Shown here: positions 1-9,008 of the stretch, one piece after another | Layout: the number at the start of each line of letters is the position of its first letter | Numbering within the stretch: the first letter of the stretch is position 1 | From: Geothrix paludis | GTDB lineage: Bacteria; Acidobacteriota; Holophagae; Holophagales; Holophagaceae | NCBI RefSeq assembly: GCF_022808815.1 | Contig: NZ_JAKZLC010000001.1 | Location: 186,001 to 250,000 of the forward strand | DNA: 64,000 nucleotides | Direction of reading: 5' to 3' | Notes under the pieces: generated by a model | Database searches by the model: none | Told to the model about the DNA's origin: nothing | The model's input: only the letters and a program-made list of their open reading frames with translations | Made by a program: the position numbers and the translations under genes

Positions 1-336
1 GATGCCCCCTCCACGGTGCAGAACCTGCGGGTGCCCAGCTTCATCCTCCAGCCCCTGGTGGAGAACGCCCTCAAGCACGGCCTTTCCGACCGGCAGCAGG
101 GCGGCACGCTCGGGCTGCGGGCCTCGCGGGATTCCGAATGCCTCGTGCTGGAAGTCCGGGATGACGGCACGGGCTACTCACCGGGCCGGGAAGGGGTGGG
201 CCTGAGCAATGTCCGGGCCCGCCTGGGATTGATCTACAAGGGGCTGTATCACCTGGACATCCTCGGTGTGCCCGGGCGCGGCACCCTGGTGGCGCTCCGG
301 CTGCCCCTCGGGGATGCCGTCGGGGGCGTGTCATGA
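1..336 (+). CDS. LytS-type sensor histidine kinase, C-terminal fragment
   Basis: Only the last 111 residues lie in the window; the gene enters from the left edge. The visible part is the ATP-binding (HATPase) domain, with the N-box PLVENALKHG near residues 19-28 of the fragment and the G-box DDGTGYSP followed by GVGLSNVRARL. This arrangement is typical of LytS/YehU kinases, which phosphorylate LytTR regulators. The stop codon overlaps the start of the following LytTR regulator (ATGA, 4 nt), so the two are translationally coupled partners. The sensing domain is outside the window, so the signal is unknown. Confidence 0.9.
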   Translation, partial: DAPSTVQNLRVPSFILQPLVENALKHGLSDRQQGGTLGLRASRDSECLVLEVRDDGTGYSPGREGVGLSNVRARLGLIYKGLYHLDILGVPGRGTLVALRLPLGDAVGGVS

Positions 337-1085
337 ATCTCCGGGCCCTGGTGGTGGATGACGAGACGCTGGCCCGGCAGCGCATCCGCCATCTGCTCCG
401 CCGGTCCACGGACATCGAAGTGGTCGGGGAGTGCGCCAACGGCCTGGAGGCGGTGAAGGCCATCGAGGAGCTGGCCCCGGACCTGGTGTTCATGGACATC
501 CAGATGCCCGAGCTGGATGGCTTCGGGGTGGTGGAGGCCATGGGCGCGGATCGCATGCCGCCCACCCTCTTCATCACGGCCTACGATCAGCACGCCCTCC
601 GGGCCTTCGAGGTCCATGCCGTGGACTACCTGCTGAAGCCCTTTTCGCCCGAGCGCTTCCACCATGCCCTGGAGCGCGCGCGGCGCTGGTGCCGGTCCTC
701 CACCCGCGAGAAGGGGCAGGATCTGGAGGCCCTCATGGCCGGCCTGCGCCGGGATCGGCCCTGGGCGGATCGCCTCCTGGTCCGGCAGGGGGACCGCCAC
801 GTTCTGGTGAGGACGGACGCCGTGCAATGGATCGAGGCGGAGGACAACTACGTCCGTCTTCATGTCGAAGGCACCTCGCATCTGGTCCGGCAGACCATGG
901 CGGGTCTCCTTGCAAGGCTCGACCCCGCCCGGTTCCGGCGGATCCACCGCTCCGCCATCGTGAACCTCGACTGCATCCGGGAGTTCCAGCCCTGGAGCGG
1001 AGGGGACCACCTGGTGATCATGCGCGACGGCACCCGCCTGACCCTCAGCCGGACCTACCGGGACCAGTTCGGCGAGTGGCTCTGA
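333..1085 (+). CDS. LytTR-family response regulator
   Basis: This 250-residue protein has an N-terminal receiver domain (about 1-120) with acidic residues D9, D10 and E11, phospho-acceptor D55 in FMDIQMPELDG and the switch lysine in LLKPF. The C-terminal LytTR DNA-binding domain (about 150-250) carries WIEAEDNYVRLH and the FRRIHRSAIVNL signature. It should bind promoter DNA when phosphorylated by the kinase encoded just upstream. Its targets are not evident: the next gene is convergent. The closest relative in the window is the regulator at 25281-26024. Confidence 0.93.
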   Translation: MNLRALVVDDETLARQRIRHLLRRSTDIEVVGECANGLEAVKAIEELAPDLVFMDIQMPELDGFGVVEAMGADRMPPTLFITAYDQHALRAFEVHAVDYLLKPFSPERFHHALERARRWCRSSTREKGQDLEALMAGLRRDRPWADRLLVRQGDRHVLVRTDAVQWIEAEDNYVRLHVEGTSHLVRQTMAGLLARLDPARFRRIHRSAIVNLDCIREFQPWSGGDHLVIMRDGTRLTLSRTYRDQFGEWL

Positions 1086-1087
1086 CA

Positions 1088-1120
1088 CAGGAAGGCCCGG
1101 CGCTGAGCCGGGCCTTCCTG
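1088..1120 (+). terminator. Perfect 14-bp hairpin between convergent genes
   Basis: CAGGAAGGCCCGGC at 1088-1101 and its exact reverse complement at 1107-1120 flank the loop GCTGA. It lies 3 nt after the regulator stop and 14 nt before the end of the opposing gene, so it can act on both transcripts. No T-run follows on either side. Confidence 0.65.
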
Positions 1121-1134
1121 CATGCAGGGGCGGG

Positions 1135-1704
1135 TCACTCCGGGGCGAGGACCGTGACGGTGGCCATGCCCGCCTCGCGAAGCACCAGCGCGCCCTTTTC
1201 GGTCATGGTGCGGCTGGGCAGGATGACGTCCACGGTTCCGATGAGGCGGTCCGTCACAAGCAGCTCGCCGTTGGTGCCGTCACCCACGCTGAAGACGGCC
1301 CCCTGCTTCAGGGCCACGGGAGTGGTGGCGATGGCGGGTACGCCTCGCCTCCCGAGCTGGGAGATGGCCTGCGTGGCGCCGATGGAACCATCCCGGAACA
1401 TCCGGTCCCCGGGCAGCAGCACCAGGTAGTCCGCATGGTGATTCGCGATGAGATGGGCGGCGGGGACGGCCTTGTCCCAACTGCGCGCGTCCACCACGGT
1501 GATGAAGGCGCCTTCGCCGGCCGCCCGGGCCAGGGCCAGCACCGCGTCCTGGCTGGCCGGGTAGTCGCAGATCACGCCGATGTGCTGCTTGGCGGGCCAG
1601 GTGGCCTGGGTGGTCTTCATCAACGGGCGGAAGTCCTCGGCCTGGAGCGCCAGGCCGACGAGGGCCGCCGCGGCCACCACGAGGGATGCGGAAATGCGGT
1701 TCAT
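1135..1704 (-). CDS. Exported protein with weak resemblance to ABC substrate-binding domains
   Basis: This 189-residue protein starts with a cleavable-looking signal peptide (MNRISASLVVAAAALVGLAL, likely cut before about residue 22). The start is supported by GGAGG five bases upstream. The pattern ADYLVLLPGD, then GVPAIAT and QGAVFSVGDG resembles the C-terminal lobe of the TrpX-like ABC substrate-binding family, but the protein is about half that family's length and no transporter genes adjoin it. It could be a periplasmic small-molecule binding protein; function is not assigned. Confidence 0.6.
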   Translation of the reverse strand: MNRISASLVVAAAALVGLALQAEDFRPLMKTTQATWPAKQHIGVICDYPASQDAVLALARAAGEGAFITVVDARSWDKAVPAAHLIANHHADYLVLLPGDRMFRDGSIGATQAISQLGRRGVPAIATTPVALKQGAVFSVGDGTNGELLVTDRLIGTVDVILPSRTMTEKGALVLREAGMATVTVLAPE

Positions 1705-1924
1705 GATGCCTCCGGAAGAAAGGCGGTCGGGGACGGATCCCCGCGACGGGTGGAAGGGAGCCCGAACGGTGTCAGACGGGCGGGGTGAACGCCGCCAAAC
1801 ATGAGCGGCCGTCTCAGCTCAGGCCATGGATCTGGGACGAACAGGCCCAGATGGGGGTGAGGGGTTTCTTTCCGGGGGTGGGTCCGGCCCTGCTCCGGGC
1901 GATACTTGGGGTTCGGAGGCACCC

Positions 1925-3229
1925 ATGAAAATCCTGCTCCTGGGCTCGGGCGGACGGGAACACGCGCTGGCGCTGAAGCTCAAGGCTTCGGCCACCCCGG
2001 TGGAACTGGTCTCCGCGCCGGGCAGCGATGCCCTTGCGGAACTGGGGACCTGCGTGGCACTTGACCTGGCCTCTCCGGCCGCCGTGGCCGCCTGGTGTTC
2101 CGCGAACCGGCCGGACCTGGTGGTGGTCGGTCCCGAGCTGCCCCTGGTGGCCGGAGTGGCCGATCTGGTGCGGTCCCTGGGCATCCCCGTGTTCGGACAC
2201 GACGCCGCCACGGCCCGCCTGGAGGGCAGCAAGGCCTTCGCCAAGGCCTTCATGCAGCGCCATGGCATTCCCTGCGCAGCCAGCGAGACCTTGACCGACC
2301 TGGCCGAAGGCGTCGCCCTGATCCGGGGCTGGTCCTACGGCTATCCCATCGTCCTCAAGGCCGATGGCCTGGCCGCGGGGAAGGGTGTGGTGCTGGCCCA
2401 CAGCGAGGCCGAGGCGCTCGAGACCTTCCGGGCCTTCCTGGAGGGCCAGTTCGGGGATGCCAGCCGCACCGTGGTCTTCGAGGAACCCCTGCACGGCATG
2501 GAACTCTCCCTGCACGTGCTGGTGGACGTGGACGCGAGCCACGCGGCCTACGCCATGCTGCCCGCCTGCCAGGACCACAAGCGCATCTTCGAGGGCGACC
2601 ATGGCCCCAACACCGGCGGGATGGGCGCCTTCGGGCCCATTCCCTTCCTCCGGCCGGAGGACATCGAGCGGATGCGCCTCGAGCTCGTCGAACCCACCCT
2701 CCGCGGTCTGCGGGAGGATGGCCTCCGGGCCCGGGGCGTGCTGTTCCTGGGTGTCATGTGGACGGCAGCGGGCCCCAAGCTGCTGGAATACAACGTCCGC
2801 TTCGGGGATCCGGAAACCCAGGTGCTCATGCAGCTGCTGGATGAGGATCTGCCGGCCCTGCTGCTGGAGGTGGCCGAGGGGCGCCTGGCCAGCCGCGACC
2901 TGAAGGTAAAGCCGCACACGGCCATCACGGTGGTGCTTGCGGCCGAGGGCTATCCGGAACGGGCCAGGAAGGGGGTGCCCATCGCCCTGGGAACGCCCAG
3001 CGTCACGGTGATCCACGCCGGAACGCGCAAGGAGGGCGGCCGGTGGATGACGAATGGGGGCCGCGTGCTGAACCTGGCCACCTCCGCGCCGGACCTGGCG
3101 GCGGCGAGGGCCGCCATCGCGGCGGCCCTGCCCGAGGTCCAGTGGCCGGGCATGCAGCTGCGGCGGGATATCGGCCTGCGGGCCCTGCACCACGCCCGCG
3201 ACGGGAAGACGGTGCAGGACCACTGGTGA
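1925..3229 (+). CDS. purD: Phosphoribosylamine-glycine ligase (GAR synthetase)
   Basis: The enzyme joins glycine to 5-phosphoribosylamine with ATP, the second step of purine synthesis. The 434-residue protein has the N-terminal GSGGREHA motif (residues 7-14), an ATP-grasp domain with the glycine-rich loop ADGLAAGKGV (about 146-155), GPNTGGMGAF (about 227-236) and the metal-binding NVRFGDPETQ (290-299). The start at 1925 has GGAGG seven bases upstream; the reading frame is open further upstream but that extension has no family similarity. No other pur gene is adjacent. Length and motifs match PurD fully. Confidence 0.97.
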   Translation: MKILLLGSGGREHALALKLKASATPVELVSAPGSDALAELGTCVALDLASPAAVAAWCSANRPDLVVVGPELPLVAGVADLVRSLGIPVFGHDAATARLEGSKAFAKAFMQRHGIPCAASETLTDLAEGVALIRGWSYGYPIVLKADGLAAGKGVVLAHSEAEALETFRAFLEGQFGDASRTVVFEEPLHGMELSLHVLVDVDASHAAYAMLPACQDHKRIFEGDHGPNTGGMGAFGPIPFLRPEDIERMRLELVEPTLRGLREDGLRARGVLFLGVMWTAAGPKLLEYNVRFGDPETQVLMQLLDEDLPALLLEVAEGRLASRDLKVKPHTAITVVLAAEGYPERARKGVPIALGTPSVTVIHAGTRKEGGRWMTNGGRVLNLATSAPDLAAARAAIAAALPEVQWPGMQLRRDIGLRALHHARDGKTVQDHW

Positions 3230-3233
3230 GGCG

Positions 3234-3262
3234 CCGGGCCCGGGTGGGGAACCCGGGCCCGG
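3234..3262 (+). terminator. GC-rich hairpin after purD
   Basis: CCGGGCCCGGGT at 3234-3245 pairs exactly with ACCCGGGCCCGG at 3251-3262 around the loop GGGGA. It lies between the purD stop and the end of the convergent protease gene and probably ends both transcripts. There is no T-run. Confidence 0.65.
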
Positions 3263-3268
3263 AGGCCT

Positions 3269-6200
3269 TCACTTCCGCTTGGTGTCCAGGTCGCTGAGCA
3301 GGCTGGTGACAGCCGCCTCGAGCTGCTGGTCCCGGCCGCTGGTGAGCAGGGCGGGCTCGTCGGCCACAGGCAGATCGGGCTCCAGCTGGTTGTTCTCGCA
3401 GAACTTCCCATCCGGGGTGCGCCAGCCACCCTGGGGGATGCCGAACACCAGCGTGGGATCGATCTGGGGCTCCCACCACACGAAGGTGCCCGTGCCCGGC
3501 ACGGGCATGCCCACGGTGCGGCCCAGGCCCTTCAGCTTGTAGGCCACGGGGAAGAGGTGGGCATCGGAGTAGTTGCCTTCGCTCATGAGCACGATGGAGG
3601 GCTTAACCCACTTGAGTAGCGGCTCATGGCCGTAGGCCTGGCCCCGGGGGATCACGTCGAAGTACTTCTTCCCGCTGAGGAAATCCGAGAGCTGCTCGTG
3701 GATGTTGCCCCCGCCGTTGTAGCGGGTGTCCACCACCAGGGCCTCCTTGTCCAGGTGGCGGCCCAGCACCTCGTCGATGACCGTGCGCATGCTGGGGTCG
3801 TTCATGGCCCGCACATGGACGTACCCGAGGCGCCCCTTGGACAGCCGCTCCACTTCGGCCCGGTTGCGATCCACCCACCGGCGGTAGAGCAGCTCGCCCT
3901 CCTGCATCGGGGTGATGGGCTTCACGGCCTCGTCCCAGCGGGTGGAGGCGGCGGGATCCAGGAAGCTGAGGAGGGTCGGCTGGCCCGCCCGGCGGTTGAG
4001 GAGGCGCCCCAGGTCTTCGGATGAGGCGAGGGCGACGCCGTCGATGGCCGTGAGCACATGGCCGGGTCGCGCCTTGGAGGTGGCCTTGTCCAAGGGCCCG
4101 CCCTTGAGCACTTCAGTCACCTTGAGCCCCTTGGCCGTCGGCTCGAAGAAGAGGCCCAGGGCGGCCGAGGCGTCCGTGTTTACCTGGGGCGGGTTGTAGC
4201 GCCCGCCGGTATGGGAGGCGTTCAGCTCGCCCAGCATCTCGCTCAGCAGCTCCTGGAAGTCGTAGTTGTTCTGGATGAAGGGGAGGAAGCGGCGGTAGGC
4301 ATCCCGGTAGAAGGCCCAGTCCACGCCGTGGAGGTCCGTTACGTAGAACTTCTTCTCCACCTGCCGCCAGGCGTGGTCGAAGATGTAGGCGCGCTCTCCG
4401 GCAGGGTGGAGCACCAGCTCCGTGGCCACGGGCAGGTCCTCCCGCTTGCCGGATTCGACATCCACCCTCAGCAGCTTGCCGTCCGCCAGCACGAAGATGG
4501 ACTTGCCATCGGCGGTGGCCTCCATGCCGCCCCGCTGGAAGCCGAGCTTCGTGACCAGCTTCGTCTCGCGGGTCCGGAGGTCCACAGACCAGAGGTCGTA
4601 GCCCTTCTCGAACTTCGCCAGGTAGAACATCTTGTCCATGCCCTTGGCGACCTCCGCGTCCGCGAGCTCGGCGGTGTTCGGCGACAGCCTCGCCCGGCGG
4701 TCATCCAGGCCGCTCCACTCGATGGCCACCGGCTCGACCTTGGGCTTGTCCTTGGCGCCGCCTTCCTTGTCCTTGTCCTTGTCCTTGGCCTTCTCCTTCT
4801 CCTTCTCCTTCTCCTTCTCCTTCTCCTTGTCCTCGCGCTCCTTCACGAGGGCGAAGTCCTCCTTCGACAGCTGGTAGCGGTCCCAGGCCTTCTGGGTGAG
4901 GAACAGGCCATGGATGTCCTCGGTGACGCCCTGCTGGGACAGAGCCCGGTTGCCCTCACGGCCGGAGGACCAGTAGATCATCGTGCCGTCGGGGGAGAAG
5001 CGCGGGCCTTCATCCTCGAAGCCGCTGTGGGTCAGGTTGTGGATGGGCCCGGTGCCGTCGGTCGCCACCAGGCCGATGTCGCGGACCCACCCCAGCCCAG
5101 TGCTCATGGCGAAGGCCAGCCACTTGCCGTCCGGGGACCAGGCGAAGGACTGGTCGCCGTCGGAATAGGAGTAGTTCTTCCCGGCGGGCAGCAGGGTGCG
5201 GGTCTTGCCGCTGGCGAGGTTGAGGACCTTGAGGGCCGTGCGTTCCTCCAGGTAGGCGACCTCGGTGCCGTCCGGCGAGAACTGCGGCTGGAACTCCTCG
5301 GCGGGAGTGGCCAGGATGGCCTTCTCCTCCAGCTGGGTCGAGGCGTAGAAGTAGGGCTCGTCGGGCCGCACGATGCGCCGGGTGTAGAGGTCCCAGCTCC
5401 CGCCGCGCTCGGCGGCGTACAGCAGGGTCCGGCCATCGGGGCTGAAGCTCACGCTGCGCTCCTGTCCGGGAGTGTTGGTGATGCGCCGGGTGACCTTGCC
5501 GTCCGCCGAGGTGACGAAGATCTCCCCGCGGACGATGAAGGCAAGCTCCTTGCCGTTGGGGGAGACCTTCATCTCGGTCATGGCCCCGTTCACGGGCAGG
5601 ACCTTCTCCTGGGCGGCCCGTCCATCCACGCGGACGGCCACCTCCAACTTGCGGGGCTGGGCGCCCGGGGCCTGGATCCAGATCTCGCCGTCATAGGTGA
5701 AGCAGAGCGTGTCGTCCTTGGCCGCGCTGAGGAAGCGCACGGGGTGCTTGGCGAAATGCGTGAGCGCCACGCCGGGACCGGGATGGGCCACGGAGCCCCG
5801 GAACACGTTGAAGGAGCCCTCCTGCTCGCTGAGGTAGAAGTAGGTGTCGGCGCTAGAGCCGAAGACGGGGTTCCGGTCCTCGCCGGGGAAGCTGGTGAGC
5901 TTGGCGAAGGCCCCGGAGGCGGGCTGATAGCTCCAGAGGTCCCGGGTGACGGAGGAGGTGTGGTGCTTCCGGTACTTGTCCTCGTAGCCCTTCACGTCCT
6001 GGTAGAGGATCCGGCCTCCGTCCGGCGCATAGGCCGCGCTCTCCATGGGGATGTCCGAGAGCAGGCGGGTCTGGCCGGTGGCCCGGGACACCAGGTAGGT
6101 CTCCGGGAAGAGCCGGCCCGGGAACTGGCGGCTGGCGGCCGTGTGTTCCCGGGAGGAGGTGAACAGGATCTCCTGGTCGTCGGGCGTGAAGGCGAAGGGC

Positions 6201-6529
6201 AGGTCCGGCGCGGAGTGGTAGGTGAGCCGCCGGGCCTCGCCTCCCTCGCTGGGCATCACGTAGACATCGAAATTGCCGCTGCGGTCCGAGGCGAAAGCGA
6301 TCCAGCGGCCGTCGTGGCTCCAGACCGGCTGGAAGCTGTAAGATCCACCCACCGTCAGCGGCGTGGCCGTGCCCCCGGCGGCGGGGACGCGGTAGAGGTC
6401 CCCCTGGTAGGAGAACACCACGGTCTTCCCGTCCGGGGAGATGGCTGGGTACCTCAGCCAGAGAGGATGGTCCTGGGCCGGCGCGGAGGCCGCCAGGAGG
6501 AGGGGCAGGAGGAACGTCAGGAAGCGCAT
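3269..6529 (-). CDS. Tricorn-like S41 protease with beta-propeller repeats and PDZ domain
   Basis: The 1086-residue exported protein starts with a signal peptide (MRFLTFLLPLLLAASAPAQ); this start has GGAG upstream, unlike the in-frame ATG at 6556. Repeated SPDGK-type blades (PISPDG, FTPDD, SFSPDG, FSPDGT) form one or two N-terminal propellers as in Tricorn. A charged lysine/glutamate linker follows, then a C1-like segment with ASHTGGRYN holding a candidate catalytic histidine, a PDZ domain (LTAIDGVALAS) and the S41 core. DTRYNGGGN and the candidate nucleophile serine in NYSDAHLFP are present. Known Tricorn proteins cut oligopeptides; the signal peptide places this one in the periplasm. It is convergent to purD. 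Confidence 0.92.
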   Translation of the reverse strand: MRFLTFLLPLLLAASAPAQDHPLWLRYPAISPDGKTVVFSYQGDLYRVPAAGGTATPLTVGGSYSFQPVWSHDGRWIAFASDRSGNFDVYVMPSEGGEARRLTYHSAPDLPFAFTPDDQEILFTSSREHTAASRQFPGRLFPETYLVSRATGQTRLLSDIPMESAAYAPDGGRILYQDVKGYEDKYRKHHTSSVTRDLWSYQPASGAFAKLTSFPGEDRNPVFGSSADTYFYLSEQEGSFNVFRGSVAHPGPGVALTHFAKHPVRFLSAAKDDTLCFTYDGEIWIQAPGAQPRKLEVAVRVDGRAAQEKVLPVNGAMTEMKVSPNGKELAFIVRGEIFVTSADGKVTRRITNTPGQERSVSFSPDGRTLLYAAERGGSWDLYTRRIVRPDEPYFYASTQLEEKAILATPAEEFQPQFSPDGTEVAYLEERTALKVLNLASGKTRTLLPAGKNYSYSDGDQSFAWSPDGKWLAFAMSTGLGWVRDIGLVATDGTGPIHNLTHSGFEDEGPRFSPDGTMIYWSSGREGNRALSQQGVTEDIHGLFLTQKAWDRYQLSKEDFALVKEREDKEKEKEKEKEKEKAKDKDKDKEGGAKDKPKVEPVAIEWSGLDDRRARLSPNTAELADAEVAKGMDKMFYLAKFEKGYDLWSVDLRTRETKLVTKLGFQRGGMEATADGKSIFVLADGKLLRVDVESGKREDLPVATELVLHPAGERAYIFDHAWRQVEKKFYVTDLHGVDWAFYRDAYRRFLPFIQNNYDFQELLSEMLGELNASHTGGRYNPPQVNTDASAALGLFFEPTAKGLKVTEVLKGGPLDKATSKARPGHVLTAIDGVALASSEDLGRLLNRRAGQPTLLSFLDPAASTRWDEAVKPITPMQEGELLYRRWVDRNRAEVERLSKGRLGYVHVRAMNDPSMRTVIDEVLGRHLDKEALVVDTRYNGGGNIHEQLSDFLSGKKYFDVIPRGQAYGHEPLLKWVKPSIVLMSEGNYSDAHLFPVAYKLKGLGRTVGMPVPGTGTFVWWEPQIDPTLVFGIPQGGWRTPDGKFCENNQLEPDLPVADEPALLTSGRDQQLEAAVTSLLSDLDTKRK
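4765..4830 (-). repeat. Hexanucleotide microsatellite coding for a Lys-Glu/Lys-Asp linker
   Basis: Eleven hexamers in a row: three CCTTGT, one CCTTGG, six perfect CCTTCT (4789-4824) and one CCTTGT on the plus strand. In the protease this reads as alternating Lys-Glu and Lys-Asp. The 6-nt unit keeps frame, so copy-number changes would only alter the length of a charged linker between the propeller and the catalytic half. Confidence 0.9.
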
Positions 6530-6599
6530 GCGCTGGGTTCTCCGGAAAAGGTCCATTGAACCAGCGTTCGGATCCGCCTCAAAACGCCTCGGGCCCGGC

Positions 6600-6947
6600 C
6601 TACCTGGGACGGAGGAACCACAGCGCGAGGGTGAACACCGCCAGGACCAGGGTGAAAGTGCCCGCGGCGCGGTGAATGCGGGGGAGGTAGGCGCGGGCGC
6701 TGCGGCCTTCCCGCCAGGCCAGGGCCGCGCGGCCCAGGAGGATGGTCGTGCCGGCGGCGCCCATCAGGACCAGCCACATGAGGAGATGGTGCCGGCCCAG
6801 GCTCCGGGGGTGCAGGACCACCCGGAGGAGGACCACCGTCACGGTGGCGGCCATGAGGTGCCCATGGAGCCGGTGGTCACCCCGCCGGACGGCGCGCAGG
6901 GCGAAGCCCAGCAGGATGGCGGCGGGGATGAGCAGGAGATCCAGCAT
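6600..6947 (-). CDS. Small four-helix membrane protein with conserved-looking histidines
   Basis: The 115-residue protein has four predicted membrane segments (about 1-18, 30-47, 54-73 and 95-112). Histidines sit near helix ends in HRLHGHLMAA, HHLLMW and RIHRAAG. This resembles DUF420 or small cytochrome b-like helical bundles, where such histidines can bind haem, but the similarity is a by-eye impression. It lies between the protease and hbd in the same direction; no strong ribosome binding site is seen. Confidence 0.6.
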   Translation of the reverse strand: MLDLLLIPAAILLGFALRAVRRGDHRLHGHLMAATVTVVLLRVVLHPRSLGRHHLLMWLVLMGAAGTTILLGRAALAWREGRSARAYLPRIHRAAGTFTLVLAVFTLALWFLRPR

Positions 6948-6971
6948 CCGGGCCAGGGTACCTCAGGTGGC

Positions 6972-7859
6972 TCAGAGCGGGAGGGCTTCCTGGCGTTTCT
7001 CACCCTCCCAGCGGTAGAAGCCCGCGCCGGACTTGCGGCCCAGGCGGCCGGCGGCCACCAGCTGGCGGAGCACCGAGGGCGCCTTGAAGCGGGGCTCCCC
7101 GAAGGCCTCGAACAGCACCTCGGCCACGCTCTGCATGGTGTCGAGGCCGATGAAGTCGCTGAGGTGCAGTGGGCCCATGGGATGGCCGCAGCCCAGCCTC
7201 ATACCCGTGTCGATGTCCTCCACCGTGGCGAGCTTCTGCTCGGCGCAGCGGATGGCGTCCAGCAGGTAGGGCACCAGGAGGCGGTTCACCACGAACCCCG
7301 GAGCGTCCGGCGCCAGCACGGCGGTCTTGCCGAGCCGCTGGACGAAGCCCTTCAGGGCGGCCAGGGCGTTGCCGTCCGTGGCGAGGGTGCGGACGATCTC
7401 CACCAGCGGCATGGCGGGGACCGGATTGAAGAAGTGCAGGCCCGCCAGGTTGGGCAGGCGGCCCGGCGACAGCACCGGGCTGAGGTGGGCGACCGTGAGG
7501 CTGGAGGTGTTGGTGCAGAGGATGGCGTTCGGCTCCAAGACCTTGTCCAGCGCGGCGAAGGTCTCCAGCTTGAGATCCATGCGCTCCGGCACGGCTTCCA
7601 CCACCAGGTCGCAGCCGGCCAGGGCGGCGAAGGTGAGGGTGCCGTGGAGGCGGCGGGCGAAGGTGGTGCTCTGGTCCTCCGTGATCTTCCCCTTGGCCAC
7701 GGCGCGGCCCCAGGTGTCCTGGATCCGCGCCAGGCCCTTGGTCAGCAGGGACTCGTCCACCTCCTTCACCCAGACCTCGCAGCCCGCCTCGGCCGCGCAC
7801 TGGGCGATGCCCGAACCCATGAGTCCGCAGCCGACGATGCCGATGCGCTGGATGTCCAT
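6972..7859 (-). CDS. hbd: 3-hydroxybutyryl-CoA dehydrogenase
   Basis: The enzyme reversibly oxidises 3-hydroxyacyl-CoA to 3-oxoacyl-CoA with NAD(P), in butyrate-type fermentation or beta-oxidation. The 295-residue protein has the Rossmann motif GCGLMGSG (residues 10-17), the family signature LHFFNPVPAMPLVEIV containing the catalytic histidine, and the C-terminal domain with VNRLLVPYLLDA and DTGMRLGCGHPMGP. The start at 7859 is preceded by GGGGGAG. A thiolase that might supply its substrate is far away (57635-58777) and has an altered active site. Confidence 0.95.
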   Translation of the reverse strand: MDIQRIGIVGCGLMGSGIAQCAAEAGCEVWVKEVDESLLTKGLARIQDTWGRAVAKGKITEDQSTTFARRLHGTLTFAALAGCDLVVEAVPERMDLKLETFAALDKVLEPNAILCTNTSSLTVAHLSPVLSPGRLPNLAGLHFFNPVPAMPLVEIVRTLATDGNALAALKGFVQRLGKTAVLAPDAPGFVVNRLLVPYLLDAIRCAEQKLATVEDIDTGMRLGCGHPMGPLHLSDFIGLDTMQSVAEVLFEAFGEPRFKAPSVLRQLVAAGRLGRKSGAGFYRWEGEKRQEALPL

Positions 7860-7981
7860 GTCGCTCCCCCGTTGGAATGGTGATGGTCTGGTCTCCATTC
7901 TCCGACGATTGGGATCCGGGCGGAGCGATGACCTGGGGTAGGGTGCTTCCGCTATGATCGGCCAGTGCCCGGGGGGTGCCC

Positions 7982-8464
7982 ATGACCGGCCTACTGAAAG
8001 ATCTGCTTGGCCACCAGGCCTGGGCGGACGCGATGTTCTTCCATGCCTGGGGCAAATCGGGTTTCGCGGAGGATTCCGAGCTGCGGACCAGGATCAGCCA
8101 TCAGGTGGATGTCCAGGAGGCCTTCCTGGACATCCTCAAAGGCGGGATGCCGCCTTCGGAAGAGCCTCCCGTGGGCGCGTTCCCCGACCTGCTGCGCCGG
8201 TGCCGCTCTGCCCACGAAGCCTTCCGGGCCCTGGGTCGGGGCCTCGACGATGCTTCCTTGGCCCGCGTCGTGCGGGTGCCGTGGTTCCCGGATCCGCCCT
8301 GCCTGGTCTCCGTCGGGGAGGCGCTGACCCAGGTCTGCCTGCACTCCCAGCACCACCGCGCCCAGAACATGACCCGCCTCAAGGCCCTGGGCGCCGGGGC
8401 GAAGAACGTGGACTACATCATCTGGCTCTGGAAGCAGCGGCCTGAACCGCGCTGGGATCTTTGA
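7982..8464 (+). CDS. DinB-family metal-binding protein
   Basis: The 160-residue protein fits the DinB/YfiT four-helix fold. The three histidines expected to hold the metal are H40 (in RISHQVD), H121 and H125 (in HSQHHRAQN); HQAWAD near the N-terminus is also typical. DinB-like proteins include bacillithiol or mycothiol transferases, but most have unknown substrates. A GTG six bases upstream (7976) is an alternative start; the G-run at 7970-7975 fits ATG 7982 better. It is followed 40 nt later by guaD. Confidence 0.8.
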   Translation: MTGLLKDLLGHQAWADAMFFHAWGKSGFAEDSELRTRISHQVDVQEAFLDILKGGMPPSEEPPVGAFPDLLRRCRSAHEAFRALGRGLDDASLARVVRVPWFPDPPCLVSVGEALTQVCLHSQHHRAQNMTRLKALGAGAKNVDYIIWLWKQRPEPRWDL

Positions 8465-8504
8465 GCGCGGTGAACATGGAGCGGAGCCATCTCTGGGGAA
8501 GCCG

Positions 8505-8987
8505 ATGAGGATAGACGGGAATGCCCTGCGGTTCATGCGGCGCGCCATCGACCTGTCCCGCATCCACATGGAGGCGGGCGAAGGCGGACCCTTCGGCGCG
8601 GTGATCGTGAAGGGCGACGAGATCCTGGGGGAGGGTTGGAACCAGGTCACGACGGGCCATGACCCCACCGCCCATGCGGAGGTGGTGGCCATCCGGCGGG
8701 CCTGCGAGCGCCTGGGCACCCACCAGCTGCGGGGGTGCGAGATCTACACCAGCTGCGAGCCCTGCCCCATGTGCCTGGCGGCCATCTACTGGGCCCGCCT
8801 GGACCGCGTGTGGTACGCCAACGGCCGGGCGGACGCCGCCGCCATCCAGTTCGACGACGACTGGCTCTACCGCGAGCTGGCCCTCCCTCTCGACGCGCGC
8901 AGCCTGCCCGCTTTCCAGGTGCTCCGCGAGGAGGCCCTGCCCGTCTTCCACGCCTGGGGCGCCAAGACGGACAAGATTCCCTACTGA
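8505..8987 (+). CDS. guaD: Guanine deaminase of the CDA fold
   Basis: The 160-residue cytidine-deaminase-fold protein has HAE (57-59, zinc ligand H57 and proton shuttle E59) and PCPMC (86-90, zinc ligands C87 and C90). The segments YTSCEPCPMCLAAIYWAR and FDDDWLYREL closely follow the Bacillus GuaD pattern rather than tRNA deaminase TadA, which has a different C-terminus. It converts guanine to xanthine in purine salvage. The gene ends inside a hairpin shared with the convergent speA gene. Confidence 0.88.
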   Translation: MRIDGNALRFMRRAIDLSRIHMEAGEGGPFGAVIVKGDEILGEGWNQVTTGHDPTAHAEVVAIRRACERLGTHQLRGCEIYTSCEPCPMCLAAIYWARLDRVWYANGRADAAAIQFDDDWLYRELALPLDARSLPAFQVLREEALPVFHAWGAKTDKIPY

Positions 8988-9008
8988 TAGCTGACGGCTG
9001 ACAGCTAT
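8987..9008. terminator. Bidirectional hairpin spanning two stop codons
   Basis: ATAGCTG at 8987-8993 pairs with CAGCTAT at 9002-9008. It overlaps the last base of the guaD stop and contains the speA stop on the other strand. The stem is only 7 bp and lacks a T-run, so it is a weak candidate. Confidence 0.4.

Noticed and set aside
4058-6559. Very long open frame on the plus strand opposite the Tricorn-like protease
   Set aside because: It has no domain similarity or ribosome binding site, and arises because GC-rich codons on the real strand rarely give stops in the complement. The same holds for similar frames opposite speA, glcD and the synthetase.
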